A model generated the notes under the pieces. It had not been told where the DNA came from and did not search any database. It worked only from the letters and a program-made list of their open reading frames with translations. Both the position numbers and the translations under genes were made by a program. From Bryoerythrophyllum caledonicum (lineage: Eukaryota; Streptophyta; Bryopsida; Pottiales; Pottiaceae): DNA of 64,000 nucleotides. Location: the NCBI GenBank assembly GCA_963971425.1, contig OZ020524.1, positions 16,371,845 through 16,435,844 on the forward strand. Direction: 5' to 3'. This document shows positions 43,292 to 54,570 of the stretch, in pieces; the first letter of the stretch is position 1, and each line of letters begins with the position of its first letter.

Positions 43292-46200
43292 ATGGTGTGC
43301 GAGGAGGACGTCGAGGAAGCGCTCTCGTATCTGCGCAGGAGGCTGTGCGCCGCGGCGTGGGACAGGGGCGCCACCGCTGCCGCCACTCCGCCCCTCCTCC
43401 CCGACGTCGAGAATATCTGCAGGTGCGTAGAACCCGTGAATCTATTTTGCTATTGAACCCACATTTCACTACTCATTCTACTATCCAACCTGGCTTTTCT
43501 CAATGCAAGCGATTGCAGTTTCTTTACTCGTTGTCATTGCTGTTGAACCCACTTTTTGGGTTAATCATCTGAGCTGGTAAAAGGCTTTTTTTTCTCGATA
43601 CGAGACACTTGCAGTTTTGAGCACTAGTTATTTGAATGATCGGGTGTGAAGATGAGGATTTACGGTTTTCAGTTTAGCAGGACAGTTTAGCTTAAACCCT
43701 AAAGCTGTGGTTGCAATGTGCGAGTGTCTTCATTTTCTTGCTCTGGACATGATCTAGGGATTTGGAAGCTTGCTTAATTGGAACCATTGAGAATGGATCG
43801 AACAACTCGGTGCTGCTCCTCGGTCCTCGCGGCTGTGGCAAAACCATGGTACGCTCTTGGTTGCAGGGTTTGATTGCGAGTTTTCTGAGGTTGTCAGCTT
43901 GCTAAACAGAGTGTTGATACATTGTGGACCAGGTTACCGAGCGCGTGCTGGCACAGCTTCAGCTATCGTTCCCCGAAAGAGTCTCAGTGGTAAGGTTACT
44001 TTGCATATGGACTAAGACTTTTTTCAAGCCAAGAATACGGTAGTTTTCAATCGCAATCTTTATTGGTTTTTAGGATCAGTCTGATTTTGATAGCGCTGTG
44101 CAGGTCCGACTCCATGGGCTTCTACATGCGGATGATAGGTGTGCCTTGAAGGTAAGCTGCCTTGTTTCTATCCGTTAGTATGATCAGGAGTATTGTTCTC
44201 AGTGCGTCACATACTCTTACATCTGATGCACTCTGCTCGTTTATGAAGGCATTACTTTAGCTTTTGATTTGTTTTGAGGCACAGAAACCAAGTGGTAGTA
44301 TGTGTGCTGTCTCAGTGGTTGACTTCCTCGCAACAATCTTGAAGGTTTCTTCTTCATGCGAAACATGTGTTGAATGAACCATTGACTCAATCAGGAGGAT
44401 GCTGTAGTGTTGTTGCAGGAGATTGACTTGGAAATTTTAAGTTGTTTCGAGAATGTGAAAATTATGCAGACTTATTGCATGGATAATTGAGTCTGTCCTC
44501 TGTTCCAGTGCAGGCAATCTCAGAGCAACTGTGCATGGAACATCATCTTGTATTTTCAAAAACGGTAAGATTCATTGTAGTTGGTTTTAGCAAGTGTGTT
44601 ATTTAGGCCATTGATCTTCCTGTTCCAAGTATGTAGGTTAAAGGAGTCTCTTGGAGTCGAAAATGGTCATTGAATGGGGGTTTTCTTGTCGGGTTGTGGG
44701 GTGAGCAGGCAGCGTTCGACGACAACCTGCACTTTCTGATTACAATGCTCAAGTGAGAACTCCTACACTTGCAACAATTCTTTTCACCGATACTTGATCA
44801 CAGCTGTTAACCTTATTTCCTTGTGTTTCAGAGAGTCTGCGCTGTCACATAAATCAGTTATTTTCATACTGGAAGAGTTCGACCTCTTTGCTCAGGTGAT
44901 TGCCCTCATTTGTCTGAATCATATGACTTCCAAGTTGAGTACTCTCGAGTTTAACACCAACATCTGTGCTGGACTTTCAGAGACCGAAACAGAGTCTTCT
45001 ATACAACCTTCTGGATGCTATGCAGTCGACGTCAACACAGGCCGCTGTTGTGGGCTTAAGCTGCCGCCTGGTAAGTGCCATCGAAATATCATTGTTGTCT
45101 GAGTATAGATTTGTACCAGTTATGAACTAACTGAAGACAATGACACCTACTCTTGACTTCAGTGTGTGATGGTGGTCTAGGATGCAGATGAGCTTCTGGA
45201 AAAGAGGGTGAGGTCACGTTTCTCAAATCGCAAGTTGCTCTTCCTATCCCCTTCAGCTGAAGTTGCATGCCGGTAAATTTCTGCCCTAGCTTGGAAGTCG
45301 TCCTAATCCTCGTTTCGAATAATATTTCAGAATTATGCTTGCCGAAAATTTTACATTCTTGAACACTGCCATCTCAAGTATGGAAGGGACTTGTTTTGCT
45401 GTATTTTGTACTTGTAGGCTGCTTCATGATGTGCTAATGTTGCCTATCGATGGCTCTCTCGGTGACTCTACTTTTGTCACATTGTGGAATGAAAATACCA
45501 CAGTATCCTCTTACCAATAAGTTTTTGTTATTATCTTCGATGGGCTGTTTTTATAACCTCCCTCACCTGGTTCATTCATAGCTTCTTAATTTTGAATTTT
45601 TATCAATGACTGTTTGTTTGCTTGTAAGGAATTCAACTTAGATATTCAGTGTTTGAATTAAAGCCTGGTACATGCAATTAGGGAGGACTATCCCTATTTT
45701 TGCTACATGAAGGGCTGCGTCTTCACTTAACAGTGTTACAGAAGGTACTAGAGGCAAGCATGGAAGACACCATCTGCCATACCATCTCTTTAGATCCCAG
45801 CCCGCACCGAATCTTGGATCTTGCGTAAGTTCTCCCTTCTTCATTGATTGCTTGCATTTTAATTTCTTTGCTGGAAGCCTGCTTTGTGGTACTGGCCAAG
45901 GCAACCGTGTCCTGTGATCCTTTGATATCTAGCTTGGGTTTGGCTTGTAGAGAAGTGATGGTCTTCATTAACAAAGCTTTCTTTGGGTGGTCAAGCCTAT
46001 GTTTCGGTGATTTTTTAATCTTTTATAGTCTATTAGACTTGCAATTTAACCAATTCAACATTCTCCTTTTGTAAGTGGTGAGATTTCTCATCTACCCTAG
46101 AAACTCCATCTTTTGCAGGCTTAGAGCGATTTGCAATCTCGATCAAGGGAAAGGACTGCTCACAGTTGCTGATTTCAAAGCTGCTAACGCGTCCCTTTAC

Positions 46201-47010
46201 CCTCAGTTCAAGCGTGAAGCTTTGCAAGGTAAGTGTTGCTATTATGATGAGAGGCTGTTAATGGAAGGACCGGTGGAGTTATGAATAGGCTACATGTTCG
46301 TTATGACCGTTTTATTTGCCAATTCCTGTTCCCAGATAATGACTCTAGTATTGCACTTCTGTGGAGCAGGTTTATCAGTTCTGGAGCTTTACTTGCTCGT
46401 GTGCATGAAGCGATTGGAAAGCAAAGAACAAGAGACGTATAACTTCACCATTGTTTTCGAAGGCAAGCTCTCGTGCCCATCCATATATAGACTTCCAGAA
46501 AAGTAAAACATCTCTGACGTTGCAGACCTTACCGTTGTTAAATGCATTTATAAGTATACAATCGAACCTAACGGATTTAAATTGACGCAGAGTACCAGCA
46601 CCTGCAAGAAACGCACAAAACAAGTGATCATTACTCTCGTGAAATTGCATTGCGGGTAAAGTTCCTGTTCGTTCACTCTGCAACCTTTTGACGTAGCAGT
46701 TTTACGACCATTTTGCTGATGAAGCTGATGTGGGAGTTCTGTAGGCATTCGAGCATTTGTTGGAAAGAGAATTGATCGTCTATGCTGACTTCAGAGGTCG
46801 CAGTGATGCTATTGAGTTCCGGCCGGTGCAACTTCTGGTCGACAACCTGGAGCTCCAAGAGGGCCTAAACATCAACCCTGTTTGCCCAGTATGTGTCCCC
46901 TCCCCTTCTGACAATGCATTTGATGTGATAAGATTTGCTCATGACACCATTTTCTTTTGTTGCTTCAGGTTATCCTTCGGCAGTGGTTTGAGCACACGAC
47001 CTTCAAGTAA
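43292..47010 (+). CDS. ORC4: Origin recognition complex subunit 4
   Basis: ORC4 is a AAA+ subunit of the nuclear complex that marks replication origins and loads MCM helicase. Inferred exons: 43292-43422, 43758-43848, 43933-43989, 44104-44151, 44514-44564, 44709-44752, 44832-44895, 44981-45070, 45181-45272, 45418-45502, 45742-45824, 46119-46228, 46370-46462, 46591-46655, 46745-46888 and 46969-47010. They sum to 1290 bases, giving 429 residues, close to human (436). Walker A is GPRGCGKTM (exon 2). Walker B is VIFILEEFDLFAQ (exon 7), with Glu replacing the usual first Asp. EKRVRSRFSNRK follows in exon 9. The C-terminal winged-helix region contains LSVLELYLLVCMKRL and ends ILRQWFEHTTFK. The intron after 46462 seems to use a GC donor; all others are GT-AG. 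The start is the first ATG in frame. Boundaries were set by splice consensus and family alignment. Confidence 0.93.
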
Positions 47011-48589
47011 TTGTGTGATCCGAATAAGGTACACCTTCATTTATCATTTTTTACAGAATGTGCCCTGATGATCTCCAAACCTGATGGTTGCCCCTAATCG
47101 TCCCAAACAAGATGTTCCCTCTTCTGTACAGTACAGTAGCCATCTGTATCAACCTGCTTTAGGATGATGTATTTTTGTTATCGTATGATAAAAAGTGACA
47201 GCATGGGCTATCAATGATCCTTTATTTTTTAATTATGAACAGGAACAGTAAATTAGATTCATTTGTGAAGTCACTCATAGTTTCAACAAGATACCGGCTC
47301 TTTTTATTCAGTAATTAGATATACAAGAGCTTGGTGGTCCTTCAATTGGAATGGAAGAGCTTGGTGGTGTCTGTGTTCATGTTAAAATAGTTTTAGCCGA
47401 CTTCGAGAGTGTATTGTAAAGAGTTTGCATGAGATATCATAATGTTGCACTTAAACAATATCAGACACTGAGATCATAAGATTATTCACTACAATAAATA
47501 CTTAGTGTTAAGCACACAAAGTGGGTCATAAGTTTTCATTCTCGATGAGTATTTTTACCAACTATGTTTTCAATGATCTCCCTCTTTTAATAGTAAAGAT
47601 AGTTGTGCCCTTAGTAGAAATACTTTATCAAGAGTAAAAACCTATAGCATATATGAACCAATTAGTGTGGCTAATATTGAATGTCAATTTAGTGTAACGT
47701 TCATGTTCATGCTGATACATGGGTGGTTGCCTTGATTAAGGTAAACCCCTCCATAACCAACAAGTTAAGCAATGTCCATACATGGAGAGAACAAATAATA
47801 ATATATCTATCTTTAAGTGATTGCCAATAGAATTACAACTTCAATCCAAGTAATTTCATATTTTTCCAATAAAATGTGAGTTAATCATGAATTTTCAAGG
47901 TATGTTGCCATGTTTAGCTGGTGACTGCTGTGAGCGTTGACCAAACGTAAGGGGTCTTGACTAATATCAAACCTCCACTTGGATAGATGAATGGTTGGTA
48001 ATGGGAGGAAGTGGATTGGATATACCCCAATTTTGTAAGTGTCGGTTATGGGTTTTGGTCGGTTACTAGGAGAGTTATCTTAGTTCCTTGTAATTTACTT
48101 CAATTCAGAATGTGTGCAGAGACAGTGTACATCACTTAACACCATCAAAATTGTTGTGTTGTTATTAAATTATAAAACTCAGACACTTTCATATTATTAC
48201 CTTATTCAAATCGCTGTTGCAGACATGAGTCTGCCATTTTTACCAATGCGTGTAGGCCAAATTTGCAGATTTAAACGCTATCTTTAACCAGGAATATTGA
48301 AGGTCTGGCATTTACTGCAGACTAAACCTTACAGACTTTGAATTATAAAAAAGAAAACTCTGGTCTTTGTTGACCAGCGTGTATGAAGTGTTTTTAGTTG
48401 CCAAGTACAGTATCTGGTATCAATTGACTGTACATTTTTTTATTTTTTTATTTTGGCACACACCAGCTGTTACATTGGCAACTTGCGGCAATGACCCTAA
48501 ATTACCTGGGTGATAGTGTGAGATACCCATGAGGATGTGGGTTTAATCCTTCTTGATGGGACCGCCGTAAGTTGTCAATTTTGACTGTA
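47011..48589. other. ORC4 3' flank and intergenic region
   Basis: Contains the presumed 3' untranslated part of ORC4 and a decayed MITE E relative (about 47480-47700, with 'gatgagtatttttaccaacta' and 'aagagtaaaaacctatagca'). A T-rich tract at 48433-48453 is followed by sequence resembling a short retroposon. No gene recognised. Confidence 0.45.
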
Positions 48590-50308
48590 CAGTACCCGGC
48601 AAGTCTGAATGGTGCAACGAACTGAACCACGTTTTGTTGAAGCGGCGGTCCTGTGACTTTGAATCGCTCTCTCCTTTCCACCTCTTCGACCTAGAAGTTG
48701 TAATTAGTATTGTTAGGTAGGATTAGTAGTCTAGTTACAAGTGTCGTTGAGCATTTAATGAGATATTTCAAAAATATCCATATCAATCGAAATGAAGAGA
48801 CATGTGTTGCTGCGGTGGCAGAACCTGTACACAACTTCAAGAAATATCGATGCACATGGAGGCCACAGATTTGCTTAGATTGAGCTGAAATTTTGTACAA
48901 ATGGAGCTTGTGAGTGGATTGAACCACTTCAAATGTCATTTGGTTAGATGGTGATCGTTTGAGTTTTTGTTGATGGTGGATTCTAGTTATGCATGCATCA
49001 GATTTTGGAGGTTTTTGAGTGGAACAAAATTCATTTCAATTGTGTAATTTGTATCAAAGTTTTGAGCAGAAATGGGAGGTCGTCGTTTGAGTACAGAGGT
49101 CAAAGGCATCATAGTTGGAATGAGTTGTTCAGGCATGTCACAACGTAGCATTGGAATTAAGTTAGGCATACCACATACTACCGTTCAGAATGTCTTGAAA
49201 AAATTCCGTAGAGATGGAACAGTGGTCACTCGAAAGGCTAAACGTCGACATTGCAAATTGAATGATCGAGATAGGAGGGAATTGGGTCGCATTCTTGCAC
49301 AAAATAGACACATTCCACTTGTATCCATCATAGAACAGATGAGTGAGAAAGTTTGTGAGCGAACGTTAAGGAAGGAGATTAAACGTATTGGATTTGGTAG
49401 TCGTGTTGCAACAAAGAAGCCTTTTCTTAATGACAAGCATAAAGCTGATAGATTGGCATTTGCTAGAATACATGAGACTTGGGAAGTATTAGATTGGATG
49501 AATGTAATATGGACAGATGAGTCCTCATTTGAGATAGGCAAGAATTACCGGCAAGTCAAAGTTTGGCGGCGAGCGTATGAACGCTACTCATGGGATTGCC
49601 TAGCACCCACTTTTAAATCTGGACGGACATCCGTTATGATTTGGGGTGCTTTTACAGGTTATGAGAAGTGCCCCATTGTTATTATGCCATCTGATAGACG
49701 AACAAGTGCCGATTTTGTTGACATTGTGTATGAGGGTCGATTGAGTGGCTTTTACTTCATGCATGATAATCCTCAAAGTCTTCATCTCATGGAGGATGGT
49801 GCCCCAGTGCATCGTAGTAGCTTACCAAAACAATGGCGAGAAGCGCATCAGATCAAGAAGATTATATGGCCTGCAAATTCACCGGATTTGAATCCCATAG
49901 AGAATGTGTGGATGATTTTAAAAGACTTTGTACAGAAAGAGACTAGGCCAAAGAACAAAGATGAAATGGTCAAGAGCATTGAGCAGGCATGGGAAGCCAT
50001 ATCTATGGAGACTCTAGGCATTCTCATTGCTAGCATGCCTCACCGAATGAAGGCTGTAATTAATGCGAGAGGTGGTAGTACGAGGTGGTAGATAGTGTGC
50101 TACAAAATGCACTATTGTTGTATGTTCTTAAATTTTTCAATATAACAAATCAATGTTTTTCAAAACTAGACTTCTCTATCTTCCAAATCCAATTTACGGT
50201 TTGCAATTTCATGAATTTTTGAGCCTGTGGTGTGATTTTGAAGTTACGAGTTCACTGCTGAATTTCAGCAAAACCAGTGACTGCACCATTCAGACTTGCC
50301 GGGTACTG
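48590..50308 (+). mobile_element. Tc1-like transposon B, apparently intact (1719 bp)
   Basis: Inverted ends CAGTACCCGGCAAGTCTGAA (continuing to GGTGC, ~25 bases identical) lie at 48590 and 50308. TA flanks both sides (48588-48589, 50309-50310). It holds one uninterrupted transposase gene. Size, ends and target are all typical of Tc1-like transposons. It is inserted at the TA that directly borders element C. Confidence 0.93.
49072..50091 (+). CDS. Tc1-like DD34E transposase B, intact
   Basis: 339 residues from ATG (MGGRRLSTEVKGIIVG) to TAG. The N-terminal helix-turn-helix reads SQRSIGIKLGIPHTTVQNVL. The catalytic triad is visible: first Asp in VIWTDESSFEIG, second in LMEDGAPVHRS, and Glu in NSPDLNPIENVW, 34 residues after the second Asp. 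It acts in the nucleus, cutting at the element's inverted ends and inserting at TA. The frame is unbroken and the ends are identical, so it may be active or very recently active. MEDGAPVH with DD34E is typical of Tc1-like elements of fungi and animals. Well-known plant mariner elements are DD39D, so horizontal transfer is possible. Confidence 0.93.
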   Translation: MGGRRLSTEVKGIIVGMSCSGMSQRSIGIKLGIPHTTVQNVLKKFRRDGTVVTRKAKRRHCKLNDRDRRELGRILAQNRHIPLVSIIEQMSEKVCERTLRKEIKRIGFGSRVATKKPFLNDKHKADRLAFARIHETWEVLDWMNVIWTDESSFEIGKNYRQVKVWRRAYERYSWDCLAPTFKSGRTSVMIWGAFTGYEKCPIVIMPSDRRTSADFVDIVYEGRLSGFYFMHDNPQSLHLMEDGAPVHRSSLPKQWREAHQIKKIIWPANSPDLNPIENVWMILKDFVQKETRPKNKDEMVKSIEQAWEAISMETLGILIASMPHRMKAVINARGGSTRW

Positions 50309-50370
50309 TACAGTGGGGTGACACCCAAATTGGCACCTTGTGCAATTCCAGGGATAGTGCCCACACTGCT

Positions 50371-50900
50371 GCCAACTTTGACACCCTCCCAAGCGGCGGA
50401 AAATTGTTATTCATACATGAAATTTTAGACACAAAATCACTGCTATGTTGACAACATGTGTACCAAATTTCAAAGCTAGAAGATTGATACAAAAAAAGAT
50501 ATTCAAGATTTACTAACAAGGGGTAGCTATAAGAAATGTTTCACAGTTGCCAACTTTGACACCCTCCTAAGGATTGAAGAATTTTTTTTTCACATGAAAT
50601 TTTTGGAGTAGAAACATCTTTATGTTGTTTACACATGTGAAAAAATTCAAGTCCAAAAGATCCACAAAAAAAATGATATTCCAAATCTACCAACAGGTGT
50701 AGTTGTGAGAAACAAAGGGGAGAATCGTTTCACAACTTCCAACTTTGACAGCCTCCCTAGGGCTGAGAATCTGTTATTTCTATATGAAATTTTTGTCACA
50801 TAATCTTTATGATGTTGATCACATATATGAAAATTTTCAAGGCCAAAAGATACACAAAAAAATAGTTATTTTAAATCTACCAATGTGTATGTCCTCCATT
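50371..50900. repeat. Three subterminal repeats of element C
   Basis: The unit CCAACTTTGACACCCTCC...AAATTGTTATT...TGAAATTTTTG...GATATTCAAGATTTAC recurs from 50371, 50549 and 50738 (spacing 178 and 189). The same three copies occur in the fragment at 10566, 10749 and 10935. Several copies inside one end are compatible with transposase binding sites, though unusually long. Confidence 0.85.
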
Positions 50901-51465
50901 AGCATCAATCACTGCTTGTAACCTAGAGGGCATAGAATGACATAATTGAAGGAGCTTTGTTTCACTATTTGACTTCCACTTTTTTTCAAGAACTACCTTC
51001 AATCCATCTGTGTTTCTAAGACATGCCTTGTTACGTTGTACTGCATCTTTTAGAATCTTCTACAAGTTCTCAATTGGATTGAGATCGGGAGAGTTTGGAG
51101 GCCAATTGAGCTTTTCAAGAAAGCGCAGTTGTCTCCATTCTTCACATATTTTGCTACAATGGACGGGTGCGCCATCTTCCATGAGCACTGCATGTGGAAC
51201 TTTAACCATGAAATGAAATAATTCCCCTTTGTAAATCACTTTTACAAAATCCTTTGCAGAGCGTCGATCATTTTTTGAGAAACGTAAAATACTACGCACA
51301 TCTCTATCACTAAGTTTTGTAGTGTGACTTCCACCATAAGGTTTGTGCTTGTAAGTTCCATTTTCTCTAAATTTTTTCACCAACCTCTTAACTGTTCTAA
51401 CGGAACTTTGATAGTGGCTACAATTTGAACTTGAGTACTCCCTCCCTCACTCATACCTGTAATAC
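50877..51465 (-). pseudogene. Tc1-like DD34E transposase C remnant
   Basis: The minus strand reads VKKFRENGTYKHKPYGGSHT, then a jump from ILRFSKNDRRSA to KDFVKVIYKGEL. An internal deletion has removed the first catalytic Asp block. Then come LMEDGAPVHCSK and NSPDLNPIENL with a DD34E spacing, a stop, and the C-terminus LQAVIDANGGHTHW before TAG (50877-50879). It is related to, but clearly distinct from, transposase B. Confidence 0.88.
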
Positions 51466-51632
51466 GTCCACGTCATTTGTGAATTCAAACATAAATAGCA
51501 ACATTCTTTCTATTTGTTCTCCTTTTAAACTTAAATTTTTTGATGAAGTTTACCACAAATAAATGTAGAGTTAAAAGCCAGTTATGATAAAGTTTGCAGT
51601 TTTATGTCTTAATAATTCAAATAGGAAAACTA

Positions 51633-53004
51633 CACTAAAGATGGCTTTTAGTGTAATGGTACGAATAGTATAGTTATTCTAGTACACTATTTGTTAACAA
51701 GTTGGCAATTAGTGTTAGCCGCCATTGTCATGAATATTATCCCTCAATTGTCCACCTACCCTAATACCCTTAGTATTTGCCCCCAATCAACCACCTACCC
51801 TAGCACAAAAATTTGTTAACAAGTTGATAAATAGTGTTAGCCCCCAAACAACCACCTACTGGCCACCATGTATTTATTCTCCCCGTCTCATCCTCAACCT
51901 TATTTTCTTATCCTCCCATTCCCATCTATTCCCATTCACACCTCTTGCATTCCTTGAAACTTTTAATGAATATCTAATGAATATTTCATGTATATTAATA
52001 TATTTATGAAAATTTAATGAAAATTTAATGAATGTTTAAAGAATAATTAAAGAATATTTAAAGTAAATTTTTATATTTAATATATATTTGTATATTAAAA
52101 GAATACTTAGTGTATATTTGTATATTTAAATAATATTTAAATAATATGAAAAGAATATTTAGTATATATTTGGATATTTTTAAATATTCAATGTATATTT
52201 TTATATTTAAAAAATATTTTAAGAATTTTCAATGAGTTTTTTATGCATATTTTATGACAATTTAATGTATATTTTAATATTTAATGAATATTTAATAAAT
52301 ATATAATGGATATTTAATGAATAGTTAATAAATTTCAAGTGTATATTTAATATGTATTTGAATATTCAATGAATTTTTAATGAATATTTAATGTATATTT
52401 AATGAATATTTAATGTATATTTAATGCATATTTAATGCATATTTAATGTATATTTAATGCATATTTAATGTATATTTAATGCATATTTAATGTATATTTA
52501 ATGCATATTTAATGTTTATTTAATGAATATCTAATGAGTATTTGATGTATATTTATTGTATATTTATTGTGTATTTATTGTATAATTATGTTTTTTTCCT
52601 TTTCCAATATTCTTTTCTTTTCTCACTTTCCTTCTAATTCGAAGTTCTTATTTTTTCAATCTTGTACTTGCAGTTTCATTTTCCCTCCGTGTGTACATTT
52701 TTCTTTGTCCAGTTTTTGGGATTTTCCTTTTGCTCCATATCTACATTCTATTTTTTCCAATATTTCTCTTGCAAATTCTTGTTTTTCTATGTGCACTCAA
52801 AATCTTCTTTACTTTGATGCTCAAAATGTACACATAATCATTTCTAGGTTTCATACACTATATGTTCACAAGTAAAAAACCTTATAATCTACTATTTACT
52901 GGAATTGACATTTAGTGTATAGTTTTGTTACTACACTAGTTGTAAACTTTACAATTAGTGTATGGGTTCGTATTTAGTGTCCACGACAAAAGCCATCTTT
53001 AATG
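51633..53004. mobile_element. Element D2: second AT-rich TA-inserting element, 1372 bp
   Basis: Ends are CACTAAAGATGGC at 51633 and GCCATCTTTAATG ending at 53004. TA lies on both sides (51631-51632, 53005-53006). It shares with D1 the terminal words, the 'gttggcaattagtgttagccgcc' segment and a pyrimidine-rich right third ('ctttactttgatgctc'). It also shares an 11-bp periodic AT array (52380-52520). It carries no gene. Confidence 0.85.
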
Positions 53005-53207
53005 TAGTAAGCTATACAATGTGATAAGGAAATTTAAACTATATAAGTTCATCTGTAACATCTAGCATGATTGGAGATGTCATTTAATGTAATGAAACCA
53101 ATTCAATGCTTTTAAAATCCCATTCTCATCAATATAAGAAGGTTACAATTTGTGCTCTCATCAAATTATTGAGAGTACCATTTATATATTTATACATTTA
53201 TTAAGAG

Positions 53208-53635
53208 TCCTAACCAACATCAAGTAAACAAAAAACATACACTAAAACAAGTATACGTAGTACACCCTCAAGGAATAACTAGTAAGCCACAAGAATAGTC
53301 AAGCATCTCGCACTCCACAAAGGGAGAATCAACGAGTGCAAATAGCGTAAGAGAATGCGGAGCCTTTACTAATGATAAACAATCACTTACAAGCAAAGGT
53401 AATCACTAAACACTCTCTAACTCACTCACAAAGCTTGACTTGACAAAAATGTCAAGTCAAGGACATGGGCACTATACACAAGCATATACAACCCTAAGTG
53501 GATGGAAATTATCCACGGATGAATGCGGTGTGCCACCGTACGTCCCCAAATCCGTAGAATAGTAACAAATTAATCTATGCTAAAACACTACAATGTAGAG
53601 AGGCCCTTGACGCCACGTCCCGTGACAGTCCACAG
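53208..53635 (-). repeat. Dispersed repeat G, copy 3
   Basis: Same orientation as copy 2 and more complete. It extends to the complement of TGTCACGGGACGTGGCGTCA at about 53615-53635. It stands alone, as a solo LTR would. Confidence 0.7.
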
Positions 53636-54374
53636 AAGAAGGTTTCATCAACTTCTCAATTGTCAAGAGGGTATAAAGTTTTTATTGATGGCTAAAATTA
53701 GAAGTTGTTAGTCTAAGATGATCTTATTTCTTAATGGGCCATTCCGCATTTGGATATACTCTAACCCCCTAATATGCTACCTTCAATAATATTACAATAT
53801 CCTAGATCCAAAGCATATTTTTAGATTTATAATATTAAGGCAAGTCACAAACACTTTAATTTAGTTTAAAACTGGTTTTTTATTATCACATATCTATAGT
53901 AGAGTCCTTGGATCTCAATCGAGTGATAATAAAGGAATTTCCTTTGAAGTCCCATATCACCAAAAAAGGAACATGAACATTTAAAACGTAGGTGATGAAA
54001 TTGCTCAATGATGTGTCCGTTGGATCACCCAAGAAGAACGTACACTTCCAAAAAATATTTCACTAAATAATCCTAAAAGTGAAGGGAGTGATTACCTACT
54101 TTACAATGTTATGATAAAAATAGGACCACATGGAGATAGTGACTCGCCTTGCGAGGTAGTAGGGAACCACTAATGAACTCTTGGGAAACTTGGGTTACTA
54201 CAAGAGAGCTTTAATTTGCATTGCATAGGGCCCAACATATTGATTGCTATCGTTACTCTTGAATTTCATTGGTGCAAATACAAAAAGAACAAAAAAAAAA
54301 GTTCTTATAAAATTTACTCATGCACTATTTATTTTCCTCTTGCCCTCTCTCACCCTCTCTTCCCTCCTCCAATA
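53636..54374. other. No gene recognised
   Basis: AT-rich non-coding sequence. Confidence 0.4.
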
Positions 54375-54570
54375 AGGTAGGACAACTCAAAACTAACCAG
54401 CGACCCAATATTGCTTCCTTCCAAACATGTAGCCTATCTGTACATGACATATGCATTGACCGATGAATATATAAGTGATGTGATGACCGGCTACATTTCC
54501 TCCCTAATATCTAGTAAGGGTATAGAAGGGAGCGTCATTGGGTCGCGGTCAATTTTGAGTTGTCCTACCT
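54375..54570. mobile_element. Stowaway-like MITE, 196 bp
   Basis: Inverted arms start AGGTAGGACAACTCAAAA (~45 bases, few mismatches). TA flanks both sides (54373-54374, 54571-54572). The TA target duplication, small size and no coding capacity fit Stowaway-like (Tc1/mariner-mobilised) MITEs. Confidence 0.85.

Larger units (their letters stand above)
50311..51470 (-). mobile_element. Tc1-like element C, truncated
   Basis: The right end CAGTGGGGTGACACCCAAAT starts at 50311, directly after the TA shared with element B. Three ~185-bp subterminal repeats follow, then a decayed minus-strand transposase. The opposite terminal repeat is not found near 51470, so that end is lost. A second fragment of the family lies at 10506-10980. 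Confidence 0.85.

Noticed and set aside
48433..48590. A tRNA-derived SINE before element B
   Set aside because: The T-rich tract and a GGTTTAATCC word are suggestive, but their orientation relative to each other does not fit a SINE transcript and no target duplication was seen.
49072..50091. Treating transposase B as a host gene
   Set aside because: It lies inside identical inverted ends with TA duplications and has the full DD34E Tc1 signature.
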